Assembly (NCBI GenBank): GCA_024403275.1
Contig: JAKSSD010000003.1
Span: forward strand, 62,001 to 126,000
Length of the DNA: 64,000 nt
Direction: 5' to 3'
Source: Lachnospiraceae bacterium
GTDB lineage: Bacteria; Bacillota; Clostridia; Lachnospirales; Lachnospiraceae
Under the pieces are notes generated by a model. It searched no databases, was not told the origin of the DNA, and saw only the letters and a program-made list of their open reading frames with translations. The first letter of the stretch is position 1. Every line of letters begins with the position of its first letter. This document shows positions 40,071 to 48,475 of this stretch, piece by piece. The position numbers and the translations under genes are program-made.

Positions 40071-40180
40071 GGATTAGCTTAGTTTTATATATAAGGATTT
40101 TTTTTAGAATATTTAATACCAAACAATCTGAATAGATACAGAAGGTAATAAAAATATAATAATTGAAGGAGTGATATCAA

Positions 40181-41911
40181 ATGGATAGTCAATTTACACT
40201 TGAAGATTCATTACAATTATTAGCAAATAATTATCACAAAATCTTACGAATTAATCTTACTGATGATTCACATACAGAATTAAAAATGTATGAAACAGAG
40301 AAGAATGCAAAAATGGGATATTCTGAAAAAATATCAGTATGGCTTAAACAGTTTGCGTTAACAGGTCAGGTAGATGCTAAGGATTGCGATGCGTATCTTA
40401 AATTTACTGATATTGAGAATATTAAATCACACTTTGAAAATAGCGATGAGCGAATGAGATTTCGTTATCGCAGAAAGACTAATGATGAATTTAAATGGGT
40501 AATCATGGAAATAATGAAATCTTCTGAATACAGAAGTGATTATCAGATAGTTATTCTGTATATTCAGGATGTACATGATGCTTATGTGAAAGAACTTGAA
40601 CATAATAAGGAACTGGAATTTTATTGCAATTATGATACTATGACTGGTCTTGCTAATTTCTATTCGTATCGTTCTTTTTGCAATTCATTTGCACTGAATC
40701 TATGCGAGAAGCCAGTAGGCGTTATGTTTGGAGATTTAAATAGACTTAAGTATGTGAATGATACAGAAGGTCATGAAGCAGGCAATGTATACATTCGTAC
40801 TTTTGCTGAGAAATTAAAAAAGGCTTTTTGGGATTGGAACTGCTATCGTGTAAGTGGAGATGAATTTATTGTGGTTTACTCTGGCGATGATGAAGAGACA
40901 TTCTATACCAGAGCTAAAGCATTTGATAAATTGATTAAATCAGATAATATTCCAACTGCGGCTATTGGATACTCATTTGGAATTACAGATGAACTTGGAT
41001 CGGTAACAAAGATAGCTGAACAGATGATGTATGAAGATAAACAGCAGTTCTATATTAATTTTCCACAGTTTAAGCGTGCAATTGCTGAAGCAAATTTCAA
41101 AAAGGAAATGGATACTCTTGTAAAAGTTCTGACAGATTCTTATGAGGCCTTATTGCTTATAGATCTTGAATTAGACGAATATCGTATCATGAAGAAGAGT
41201 GAAACGAGTATCTCTGAAAACGAAGCGGAAAGAGGCGTGTATTCATTAAGAAATATGTATTTTACCAGAACCTATGTTGCTAGTGAATTCCAGAAGCTTC
41301 GCGAGGAAGTAGGTTCAATTGAGAATCTAAAGAAAAGACTTTTGGAAGAAGATCATATATCCTGCGCATATCAGTTAATTAATGGAGACTGGAGAGAAGC
41401 GGTTTTCTGGAGAATGGAAAGTGTAGCTGGTGAAGTATCAAAGGTTATATATTATTCTCAGGATTTGGATTCAGGAATGTCAAAACGAATGGAAAAACGA
41501 CAGGAAATGACAGATGAATTCCGGATAATCGCAGGTCTTAGAGATGAGTATAGTATGATTGGTGTGCTTGATTTAGAGACAGAGCAGGTTCATATGAAGT
41601 ATATTTTCTCACAGGAACTTAAGGCCTTTAAGGAGATTGAAAATATATCATTTGCAGATGGTAATGAAATTATGAAAAATGTTATTGTTCCAGAGGAAAG
41701 AGAGATTTTTAGCCAAAATACCAGACTGGAAAAAATTATAGAAAACCTTAGAGAAAAAGAACTATTATCATATTTCCATCATATGCTTCGCGATGATGGA
41801 GGAGTAGCCTGCTATCAATTCAATTTCTGTTATGCGCAAAATGACAGAAGTAAGATTGTAATTGCCATTAAGGATATTTCGGATATTGTTGAATGGGCTT
41901 ATGGCAGATAA
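40181..41911 (+). CDS. Diguanylate cyclase (GGDEF) with flanking PAS-like modules
   Basis: A 576-residue soluble signalling protein. Residues 1 to about 145 form a PAS-like module (RMRFRYRRKTNDEFKWVIME and VILYIQDVHD). Residues about 150-300 form a GGDEF domain: YDTMTGLANFYSYR, GDLNRLKYVNDTEGHEAGN and the active loop SGDEF at 225-229, which retains the catalytic residues, so c-di-GMP synthesis is likely. No RxxD inhibitory site is visible before it. Residues about 305-576 contain two further PAS-like modules similar to the first (LTDSYEALLLIDLELDEYRI; LRDEYSMIGVLDLETEQVHM). AAGGAG precedes the ATG. It stands alone between terminators. Confidence 0.85.
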   Translation: MDSQFTLEDSLQLLANNYHKILRINLTDDSHTELKMYETEKNAKMGYSEKISVWLKQFALTGQVDAKDCDAYLKFTDIENIKSHFENSDERMRFRYRRKTNDEFKWVIMEIMKSSEYRSDYQIVILYIQDVHDAYVKELEHNKELEFYCNYDTMTGLANFYSYRSFCNSFALNLCEKPVGVMFGDLNRLKYVNDTEGHEAGNVYIRTFAEKLKKAFWDWNCYRVSGDEFIVVYSGDDEETFYTRAKAFDKLIKSDNIPTAAIGYSFGITDELGSVTKIAEQMMYEDKQQFYINFPQFKRAIAEANFKKEMDTLVKVLTDSYEALLLIDLELDEYRIMKKSETSISENEAERGVYSLRNMYFTRTYVASEFQKLREEVGSIENLKKRLLEEDHISCAYQLINGDWREAVFWRMESVAGEVSKVIYYSQDLDSGMSKRMEKRQEMTDEFRIIAGLRDEYSMIGVLDLETEQVHMKYIFSQELKAFKEIENISFADGNEIMKNVIVPEEREIFSQNTRLEKIIENLREKELLSYFHHMLRDDGGVACYQFNFCYAQNDRSKIVIAIKDISDIVEWAYGR

Positions 41912-41949
41912 CATATAAGCAAATGGTTAATGAGAAAAAACATATTAAA

Positions 41950-41982
41950 TAAAAAAAACAGAGCTAATCAGCTCTGTTTTTT
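41950..41982. terminator. Bidirectional intrinsic terminator
   Basis: AGAGCT/AGCTCT core around AATC, extended by C-G and an A-run/T-run, so the same hairpin has a T-tract on both strands. It ends the diguanylate cyclase transcript and the opposing prs operon. Confidence 0.92.
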
Positions 41983-42010
41983 GGTGTCTGAAATAATAAT
42001 ATTACTAGTT

Positions 42011-42042
42011 AAAATAAAAACTTAATCTGTATTGAAAGATTA
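42011..42042 (-). terminator. Second terminator-like hairpin after prs
   Basis: On the minus strand TAATCT (42042-42037) pairs with AGATTA (42028-42023), followed by AGTTTTTATTTT. The stem is short (6 bp), so it is weaker than the bidirectional hairpin beyond it. Confidence 0.5.
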
Positions 42043-42045
42043 GAA

Positions 42046-43227
42046 TTATCTGTTTTTAGCCTTAGTAAGAATCTTCTGGATTCTTTCTGTAGGATTTAAC
42101 AAGTCGCTGATTGATGCGTCATGGTTAAGAGTATCAATGATGTAAGCGATGTATTTACTCATGTCACAGTTGATGTACCATTCGCGTTCAAGTAACTCTG
42201 GAGTCTGATATACAAGGTTTGTAGTTAATACTCTGTAGATAAGACCATCTTCGTAAGCTTTGTCAAATTTAGCAAGTCCATTAGTGAAAAGACCAAATGT
42301 TGTAAGAATGAAAACTCTCTTTGCTTTCATAGCTTTGAGCTTCTCAGCAACATCAAGAACTGAATCACCAGATGAAATCATATCATCAAGGACAAGTACG
42401 TCTTTGCCTTCAACGCTTGAACCAAGGAATTCATGAGCGATGATAGGGTTACGTCCGTCAACGATTCTTGTATAATCTCTTCTCTTGTAGAATGTACCCA
42501 TTTCGATACCGAGAATGTTAGCCATATAGATGGCTCTTGACATAGCACCTTCATCTGGGCTTATGCACATTGCATGTTCTGCATCGAATACAAAGTCAGA
42601 AACGTTATTAACCAAGGCTTTAATGAACTGGTATGTTGGCTGAACAGTTTCAAATCCATTAAGTGGAATAGCGTTTTGTACACGTGGGTCATGAGCATCG
42701 AATGTAATAATGTTATCAACACCCATTGATGTTAATTCCTGAAGTGCAAGAGCACAGTCAAGAGATTCTCTGGCAGTTCTCTTATGCTGTCTGCTTTCGT
42801 AAAGGAAAGGCATAATAACTGTAATACGTCTTGCCTTACCACCTACAGCAGCGATAGTTCTCTTTAAATCCTGATAATGATCATCAGGAGACATGTGGTT
42901 AATCTGTCCACATAATTTATAAGTAAGGCTGTAGTTACAAACATCTACAAGAAGGTATAAGTCATAACCTCTTACAGATTCATTAATAACTGCTTTGGCC
43001 TCACCTGTTCCGAAACGTGGATTCTTAGCCTGAAGGATATATGAATCTCTTTCATAACCTTCAAATCCGAGAGAGTCTCTGTGCTGGTGTTCACGTTCCT
43101 CTCTCCAGGCAACGAGATAATCGTTAACCTTTGAACCTAATTCCTTACAGCTCTCAAGAGGAATAAGGCCTAATGATCCCACGGGAATGGTATCAAGATC
43201 GCGAATTTCATCATGTTTGTCAGACAT
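42046..43227 (-). CDS. prs: Ribose-phosphate pyrophosphokinase (long divergent form)
   Basis: Makes PRPP from ribose-5-phosphate and ATP for nucleotide, His and Trp synthesis. It has 393 residues against about 315 for usual Prs, with a ~60-residue N-terminal extension. Recognisable parts are RFGTGEAKAVINESVRGYDLYL (the aligned equivalent of the FSDGE region), FLYESRQHKRTARESLDCALAL (equivalent of the RQD region), THE-like FDAHDPR, and the PRPP loop VLVLDDMISSGDSV. GTGAGGA precedes the ATG. It is the last gene of a dnaD-dnaC-prs operon with 10-base gaps, an unusual pairing of replication loaders and PRPP synthesis. Confidence 0.88.
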   Translation of the reverse strand: MSDKHDEIRDLDTIPVGSLGLIPLESCKELGSKVNDYLVAWREEREHQHRDSLGFEGYERDSYILQAKNPRFGTGEAKAVINESVRGYDLYLLVDVCNYSLTYKLCGQINHMSPDDHYQDLKRTIAAVGGKARRITVIMPFLYESRQHKRTARESLDCALALQELTSMGVDNIITFDAHDPRVQNAIPLNGFETVQPTYQFIKALVNNVSDFVFDAEHAMCISPDEGAMSRAIYMANILGIEMGTFYKRRDYTRIVDGRNPIIAHEFLGSSVEGKDVLVLDDMISSGDSVLDVAEKLKAMKAKRVFILTTFGLFTNGLAKFDKAYEDGLIYRVLTTNLVYQTPELLEREWYINCDMSKYIAYIIDTLNHDASISDLLNPTERIQKILTKAKNR

Positions 43228-43237
43228 TAGATTGTCC

Positions 43238-44206
43238 TCACTTTCTGTTTTCTAATCTTTTTTTGTATATTCTGATGTCATTTCCTGACATTAAACAGAC
43301 TTCGTAAAACGAGTATATTCTTGAAAATACCCTTGAAGAATAACGTTCTGATATTTCTTCCAAATTAAGATTTGTAGAAATAACAGTAGATTTATTTCTT
43401 ATGTGTCGTTCATTAATGATTGCAAATAATTCGGAGCAAACGAACTGATTGGTTAATTCACTTCCTAAATCATCAATAACCAATAAATCGCAGGAATAAA
43501 TATCTGAAATAAAATTATCTGAAATGGAGCTGCTCTGTCTTCTGAATTTGAAAGATGAAATGTTTTCAAAAAGAGAAATGGAAGAGAAGTATATAACTGA
43601 ACGTCCATTTTTAATTAATTCATTTGCGATACAGTTTGAAAGAAATGATTTACCTGTCCCAACAGAACCAGTAAATAATATATTAGAAGGATTTGAATCA
43701 ATGTTATCAACAAGGCTTCTTGCCTTCTCTTCAGCGTTTTTGAAACTTCTTAAATCAGCACCATCGTAATATTCATATGATAAAGAATCAAAATTCTCTT
43801 CAGCAAGAAGGGATTTGATATTAGTCTGTTCATATGAATAATCAAGAATTGCCTGCTTAAAGCAGTGGCAAAGCTCAGTTCCTATATATCCTGTATCCTT
43901 ACAGTATGAACAAGTGTAAGGAGGCTCAAGATAATTAACTGAATAGCCCTTTGATGTTAAGAGAAGATTCTTTTTAACGTGAAGCTCCTCGATTTTTTCT
44001 TTTAATGTATCTAGATTGCCTGCACCTGAAAGAGAAGCAAGACCAGCTTCGATGCTGACAGAAGCTATCTCTTTGTCGATATTACGATATTCAGGAATGG
44101 CACTATATATTTCTTTTTTACGTTCTTCAATAAGCATATCCCTACGGCGTCTGCGAACATCGTACTTATGAAGAATTGAGTCGTACTGTGAATTAGTAAG
44201 TGACAA
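43238..44206 (-). CDS. Replicative helicase loader, DnaC/DnaI family AAA+ ATPase
   Basis: A 322-residue protein. An N-terminal helical part (about 1-100) leads to a zinc cluster CSYCKDTG...CHC at about 104-121, as in Bacillus DnaI, which masks or mediates helicase binding. The AAA+ domain has Walker A GSVGTGKS at about 178-185, LLVIDDLG as Walker B, and STNLNLEEISERYSSRVFSR as sensor and arginine-finger region. Role: loading the hexameric helicase at origins. It lies between dnaD and prs. Confidence 0.9.
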   Translation of the reverse strand: MSLTNSQYDSILHKYDVRRRRRDMLIEERKKEIYSAIPEYRNIDKEIASVSIEAGLASLSGAGNLDTLKEKIEELHVKKNLLLTSKGYSVNYLEPPYTCSYCKDTGYIGTELCHCFKQAILDYSYEQTNIKSLLAEENFDSLSYEYYDGADLRSFKNAEEKARSLVDNIDSNPSNILFTGSVGTGKSFLSNCIANELIKNGRSVIYFSSISLFENISSFKFRRQSSSISDNFISDIYSCDLLVIDDLGSELTNQFVCSELFAIINERHIRNKSTVISTNLNLEEISERYSSRVFSRIYSFYEVCLMSGNDIRIYKKRLENRK

Positions 44207-44216
44207 AATGTACTCC

Positions 44217-45233
44217 TTAATTAATTCTGATTTCTCTTGTTAAGGCATCAAAATCATATGCTGTCTGTTTGTACTGTTTGAATTTGTTGCCTGTTGCTTC
44301 TCTGTTTACAGAAGGTTTCTTGAGAGCTTCTTTGTTCTTCCTGAAAGCTTCCTCACTAGCTGCCATATCAGCGATTGTTCTGATGTTATCTTTCTTCCAG
44401 TTTCTAAAAATACCTTCAGCATACTGGAATCTGTTAGTATTGGTAGCCATGCAGGCTTTCTTACAACCTTCAAGAATAAGGTCAAGCTCCATCATTGATA
44501 ACCATCTGTTAGCATAGTCAATCATTTCGGCAGTAGGAGAGCCCTTTTCGCCTAAGGCATCAAGGATTTCCTTAACTGAAGGGTCGAATGTTTTAGAAGC
44601 AAAACGATCTTCAGCAACCTTTCTTATTGAACGCATAGTTTTCTTACCGTCAGAAAGACATTCTTCAATGAGCTTGTCAACTTCATTGATAGTGTAGCCG
44701 AGAGTCTTATAAATGTATGCAAGATGCTGAATATCAGTAGCAGAGATAGTTCTTGAGAAATAACTCTCTGCAAGTGTTTTAACTGCACTCCATTCAGGAT
44801 CCTTAGAAAGTGCTATAAGCTCCTCGTTTGAGAAATCTTTAGTTTTGGTATCTGTAGTTGATTTGTTGTTTTTATTGTCGTTAAGTGAAGGCATTGCGAA
44901 TAACTGTACCTGTGCTGCAGGTCTTACGAGTTCTTCGTTAACCTCATGCAGTTCTATTCCGATTAAATTGTTGTCCCCATCATACTCTGTTGAAAGTACC
45001 TGTTTCTGCTCCCAGTAATTTAAAGCTCTTAAGATATCTGATTCTGTGTAGTTAAATTCGTCTGCGATGTTAGATATGGTAAATGGTTTATGATTACTGA
45101 TATGACGAACCAAGTAAAGGTATATTTTAATCTGGCAATCGTTTGCCGCATTTAGAAAATAATCGATAAAAACATTTGAAACCAAAGTGACACCCGGATC
45201 GTATTCTTCCGCGTATAACTTTATGAAATTCAT
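44217..45233 (-). CDS. DnaD-like replication initiation protein
   Basis: A 338-residue protein with an N-terminal winged-helix domain (FTISNIADEFNYTESDILRALNYWEQKQVL) and one DnaD/DnaB C-terminal helical domain (LAYIYKTLGYTINEVDKLIEEC, then the YxxxIxxxW-like YAEGIFRNWKKDNI near residue 290). DnaD and DnaB prime the origin for helicase loading, which fits with the loader gene 10 bases downstream. AGGGGG precedes the ATG on the minus strand. It cannot be decided whether it acts as DnaD, DnaB or both. Confidence 0.88.
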   Translation of the reverse strand: MNFIKLYAEEYDPGVTLVSNVFIDYFLNAANDCQIKIYLYLVRHISNHKPFTISNIADEFNYTESDILRALNYWEQKQVLSTEYDGDNNLIGIELHEVNEELVRPAAQVQLFAMPSLNDNKNNKSTTDTKTKDFSNEELIALSKDPEWSAVKTLAESYFSRTISATDIQHLAYIYKTLGYTINEVDKLIEECLSDGKKTMRSIRKVAEDRFASKTFDPSVKEILDALGEKGSPTAEMIDYANRWLSMMELDLILEGCKKACMATNTNRFQYAEGIFRNWKKDNIRTIADMAASEEAFRKNKEALKKPSVNREATGNKFKQYKQTAYDFDALTREIRIN

Positions 45234-45276
45234 TGGATAATTCCCCCTGGTATGTAACCTATTTTAAGCAAGGGTT

Positions 45277-45305
45277 ATTATAGAATGAAAATAATAAAAA
45301 GTAAA
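45277..45305 (-). promoter_or_regulatory. Promoter of the dnaD-dnaC-prs operon
   Basis: On the minus strand TTTACT (45305-45300), a 17-base spacer and a perfect TATAAT (45282-45277), 43 bases before the dnaD start. DnaA-box-like sequences begin about 55 bases further upstream. Confidence 0.6.
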
Positions 45306-45360
45306 GGTGTAAAATCACGAAAAATCCTTTATTTATCGGGCTTTTGACGATTGTTTACAA

Positions 45361-45369
45361 TGTTGATAA
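45361..45369 (-). promoter_or_regulatory. DnaA-box-like 9-mer 1
   Basis: TTATCAACA on the minus strand, one base from the consensus TTATCCACA. It lies about 56 bases upstream of the dnaD promoter -35. Confidence 0.45.
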
Positions 45370-45457
45370 GTTGATTGCTTTCGGTTTACATAATTGGTTA
45401 AAATTCGATTATTTTCGACTATTTGGGGATGGTCAAAAAGTATTATGTAAATAAAAA

Positions 45458-45466
45458 TTATCCACA
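45458..45466 (+). promoter_or_regulatory. DnaA-box-like 9-mer 2 (perfect consensus)
   Basis: TTATCCACA on the plus strand, a perfect match to the DnaA box. It is also one arm of an 11-bp inverted repeat that on the minus strand is followed by TTTTTATTT, so it may instead belong to a murC terminator. Confidence 0.55.
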
Positions 45467-45496
45467 TTGAATTTGATGTTGAAATGTTCAAAAACA

Positions 45497-45505
45497 TGTG
45501 GATAA
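45497..45505 (-). promoter_or_regulatory. DnaA-box-like 9-mer 3 (perfect consensus)
   Basis: TTATCCACA on the minus strand, the other arm of the inverted repeat and directly abutting the fourth 9-mer. Confidence 0.55.
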
Positions 45506-45514
45506 TGTTGATAA
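45506..45514 (-). promoter_or_regulatory. DnaA-box-like 9-mer 4
   Basis: TTATCAACA on the minus strand, one mismatch to consensus, head-to-tail with the third 9-mer and adjoining the murC stop codon. Confidence 0.45.
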
Positions 45515-46891
45515 CTAATCACCAAGTAGGTTTTCGCCTATTTTATAGACATCTCCGGCACCCATAGTTATCAACATGTCACCGGGGATACAATTTTGTA
45601 ATAAAAATATTTCGATATCTGTAAAATTTTTAAAATAATAACAATTTTTGCCAAAGGCTTGGATTTTTTTCTGCAAATCCTCTGATGAAATGCCAAGTGT
45701 GTCAGTTTCTCTTGCTGCATAAATATCAGCGAGGATTACATTTTCACAGAGTGAAAGTGCTTCGGCGAACTCATCCATAAAGGCCTTTGTTCTTGTATAA
45801 GTATGAGGCTGGAATACAACCCACATGTTTTCATGCTTATAATCTTTAGCGGCTGTTAATGTGGCCTTAATCTCTGTTGGGTGATGTGCATAATCATCAA
45901 TAATGTTAATTCCCTTAAGATTTCCTTTATATTCGAAACGTCTCTTGGTTCCACCGAAGTTAAAGAGTGCGCTCTTTGCAGTATCCAAATCAATTCCGAG
46001 TGAATCAGCAAGAGCAAGAGAAGCGAGAGAGTTAAGTACGTTGTGCTCTCCAAGTACTCTTAATTTGATGCTGGCTGTTTTGCCAGAAGGTGTGTTAAGT
46101 GTGTAACATGTATAACCCTCTTCTGAAATTGATAAATCTGTTGGATAGTAATCATTTGTAGTAGCTTTTCCAAATGTTACAACCTTACATTTAAGGTCCT
46201 TGCAGAGTTCCTCGTAGTTATCGATAGCTCCATTTATTATAAGAAGACCATCATCAGGAAGAAGTTTTGCAAACTTTTTGAAAGAGTTTCTTATATCATT
46301 AATATCTTTGAAGAAATCCAGGTGATCCTCTTCAACATTAAGAATAATTCCATATTTAGGGAAAAATGAGAGGAAACTGTTAGTGTATTCGCAAGCCTCA
46401 GTTAAGAAATAATCAGATGAGCCAATGCGAATGTTTCCATTGATACTTGGAAGGATGCCACCAATTGAAAGAGTTGGATCAAGGCTTGCGGCCATAAGAA
46501 TCTCGCCAGCCATGGCAGAAGTTGTAGTCTTACCGTGAGTACCACTTACAGCTACTGAGTCAGAATAATTCTTCATTAACTGACCAAGAAATTCTGCTCT
46601 TGTCATCATTGGAATGGATAATTCCTGGCATCGTATGTATTCTGGATTGTCGGGATGAATAGCTGCTGTATAAACACATAAATCGATGTCTTCACTGATG
46701 TTTGATGATCTCTGACCAATATAAACAGTTGCCCCTTCGTTAGATAACTGATCTGTTAAATCAGAAGGTGCTCTATCAGAGCCTGATACCTTAAAACCTC
46801 TTGAGAGAAGTATCTGTGCGAGACCACTCATGCTGATTCCGCCAATACCGATAAAATACACGTGCTTAGACACATTGAAGTCGATTTTCAT
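45515..46891 (-). CDS. murC: UDP-N-acetylmuramate--L-alanine ligase
   Basis: MurC adds L-alanine to UDP-MurNAc, the first step of the peptidoglycan stem peptide. The protein has 458 residues: an N-terminal Rossmann domain (HVYFIGIGGISMSGLAQIL), the ATP loop SGTHGKTTTSAM, the central Mur ligase domain (LTEACEYTNSFLSFFP, NVEEDHLDFF) and the C-terminal domain (DDYAHHPTEI, FQPHTYTRT). The start at 46891 is preferred because GAGG lies 9 bases before it; the ATG at 46900 immediately abuts that site. Confidence 0.95.
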   Translation of the reverse strand: MKIDFNVSKHVYFIGIGGISMSGLAQILLSRGFKVSGSDRAPSDLTDQLSNEGATVYIGQRSSNISEDIDLCVYTAAIHPDNPEYIRCQELSIPMMTRAEFLGQLMKNYSDSVAVSGTHGKTTTSAMAGEILMAASLDPTLSIGGILPSINGNIRIGSSDYFLTEACEYTNSFLSFFPKYGIILNVEEDHLDFFKDINDIRNSFKKFAKLLPDDGLLIINGAIDNYEELCKDLKCKVVTFGKATTNDYYPTDLSISEEGYTCYTLNTPSGKTASIKLRVLGEHNVLNSLASLALADSLGIDLDTAKSALFNFGGTKRRFEYKGNLKGINIIDDYAHHPTEIKATLTAAKDYKHENMWVVFQPHTYTRTKAFMDEFAEALSLCENVILADIYAARETDTLGISSEDLQKKIQAFGKNCYYFKNFTDIEIFLLQNCIPGDMLITMGAGDVYKIGENLLGD

Positions 46892-46939
46892 GCTTATCAT
46901 CCTCGAAAAATCTTTCTTATTTATATTACATATAGTTAA

Positions 46940-46968
46940 ATTATAAGTTCACTTTGAATAAATGAAAA
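46940..46968 (-). promoter_or_regulatory. Candidate promoter for murC
   Basis: On the minus strand TTTTCA (46968-46963), a 17-base spacer and a perfect TATAAT (46945-46940), about 49 bases before the murC start. The -35 matches consensus at four of six bases. Confidence 0.45.
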
Positions 46969-47143
46969 GAAGAAAAATGGCTTTTGTGTAAAATGAAATA
47001 AAAGATAGGCTAAAAATACGTAAAATAGACAAAATATACAAAAAAGCAGAGCGATTTATGGTTATAATATAGAAATTTGACGACAAAAAAACAGAAAAAG
47101 TCGATTTAAGTGCTTTATTGTTAGTACAAATTTGCCAAGGCAA

Positions 47144-47152
47144 TGATATAAT
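47144..47152 (+). promoter_or_regulatory. Extended -10 promoter for glgC-glgD
   Basis: TGATATAAT: TGn directly before a perfect TATAAT (47147-47152), 48 bases before the glgC start. No -35 at normal spacing. Confidence 0.6.
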
Positions 47153-47200
47153 ATAAATGTATTGTTGGGGGACAATCAAAATTGCTTGAGAGGTAGAAAC

Positions 47201-48475
47201 ATGATTAAAAAAGAAATGATCGCTATGTTACTCGCCGGCGGACAGGGAAGCAGACTTGGTATATTGACATCCAAGGTTGCTAAACCGGCAGTTTCTTTTG
47301 GTGGTAAATATCGAATTATCGACTTTCCATTAAGCAATTGCATTAACTCAGGTATTGATACAGTAGGTGTTCTTACACAGTATCAGCCTCTTCGTCTTAA
47401 TACTCATATTGGAATTGGTATTCCTTGGGATTTGGACAGAAATATTGGTGGTGTTACAGTACTTCCACCATATGAGAAGAGTACAAACAGTGAGTGGTAC
47501 ACAGGTACAGCTAATGCAATTTATCAAAACATTGATTATATGGAGACCTTTAATCCAGAATATGTATTGATTCTGTCAGGTGACCATATTTATAAGATGG
47601 ATTATGAAGTTATGCTTGACTTCCATAAGAAGAATGGCGCGGAGGTTACAATTGCGGCAATGCCAGTACCTTTGGAAGAAGCAAAACGTTTTGGTATTGT
47701 AATTACTGATGAAAACAGAAAGATTACAGATTTTGAAGAGAAACCAGAGAATCCAAGAAGTAACCTTGCTTCTATGGGTATTTACATATTCAACTGGAAG
47801 ACTTTAAAGGAAGCTCTTCTTGCAAAAGCAGAGCAGCCAAATCTTGACTTTGGTAAACATATCATTCCATATTGCCATGAGAATGGATCACCGCTTTATG
47901 CATACGAGTATAACGGTTACTGGAAGGATGTAGGAACACTTCATTCTTACTGGGAAGCTAATATGGAGCTGATTGATATCGTGCCAATCTTCAATCTTTA
48001 TGAAGAGTATTGGAAGATATATACAAAGTCAGACAGATTGCAGCCTCAGTATGTTGCAGAAAACAGTGTCATTGAAAAGTGCCTGATTGGAGAAGGAACA
48101 GTAGTTTGTGGTAAGGTTTACAATTCTATCATTGGTTGTGGGGTAACCATTGAGGAAGGAACAGTGGTTCGTGATTCCATTATTATGAATGATACATATA
48201 TTGGAAAGAACTGCGAAATTTATAAGGGTATAGTTGCAGAAAACGTTAACATCGGAAATGATGTAAAACTTGGTATTGGTGAAGAAGTAGATAATGAGAC
48301 AGATCCTCATATTTACAATCACGGCTTGGTTACAGTCGGTGAGAAGACAGTTATTCCAGATGGAGTAACAGTTGGTAAGAATTCAGTAATTGCTGGTGAT
48401 ATTACAGCTGAAGATTTAGACAATATGAGTCTCGGCAGCGGAAAGACATTGATTAAGGCAGGTGGTAAAGCATGA
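47201..48475 (+). CDS. glgC: Glucose-1-phosphate adenylyltransferase, catalytic subunit
   Basis: Makes ADP-glucose for glycogen synthesis. The protein has 424 residues: nucleotide-binding [27 protein letters not shown] start, [23 protein letters not shown] with the metal Asp, [10 protein letters not shown], and a C-terminal left-handed beta-helix with hexapeptide repeats. The start at 47201 is preceded by GAGAGG; the frame extends further upstream without a ribosome site. It overlaps glgD by 4 bases. The two gene products form a mixed enzyme in Bacillus and related Firmicutes. Confidence 0.94.
   Translation: MIKKEMIAMLLAGGQGSRLGILTSKVAKPAVSFGGKYRIIDFPLSNCINSGIDTVGVLTQYQPLRLNTHIGIGIPWDLDRNIGGVTVLPPYEKSTNSEWYTGTANAIYQNIDYMETFNPEYVLILSGDHIYKMDYEVMLDFHKKNGAEVTIAAMPVPLEEAKRFGIVITDENRKITDFEEKPENPRSNLASMGIYIFNWKTLKEALLAKAEQPNLDFGKHIIPYCHENGSPLYAYEYNGYWKDVGTLHSYWEANMELIDIVPIFNLYEEYWKIYTKSDRLQPQYVAENSVIEKCLIGEGTVVCGKVYNSIIGCGVTIEEGTVVRDSIIMNDTYIGKNCEIYKGIVAENVNIGNDVKLGIGEEVDNETDPHIYNHGLVTVGEKTVIPDGVTVGKNSVIAGDITAEDLDNMSLGSGKTLIKAGGKA

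Larger units (their letters stand above)
46892..47200. other. AT-rich divergent intergenic region between murC and glgC
   Basis: About 309 bases without a credible gene. It holds the candidate murC promoter on the minus strand, an extended -10 for glgC on the plus strand and an additional isolated TATAAT at 47063-47068 without a -35. A minus-strand reading frame here (46949-47179) has no ribosome site, an odd hydrophobic composition and no family resemblance, and is not called. Confidence 0.7.

Noticed and set aside
39995..40180. Possible c-di-GMP riboswitch before the GGDEF gene
   Set aside because: The conserved GGUAAACC-, GCAAAGCC- and GNRA-type elements of c-di-GMP-I were not found; only two simple hairpins are present.
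45361..45514. Chromosomal replication origin at the DnaA-box-like cluster
   Set aside because: There is no dnaA-dnaN pair, no AT-rich unwinding element of clear type and only four sites; regulation or a terminator stem explains it better.
46949..47179. A 76-codon minus-strand frame in the murC-glgC intergenic region
   Set aside because: No ribosome site, repetitive Phe/Ile/Ser composition typical of AT-rich non-coding DNA, and it covers the glgC promoter.
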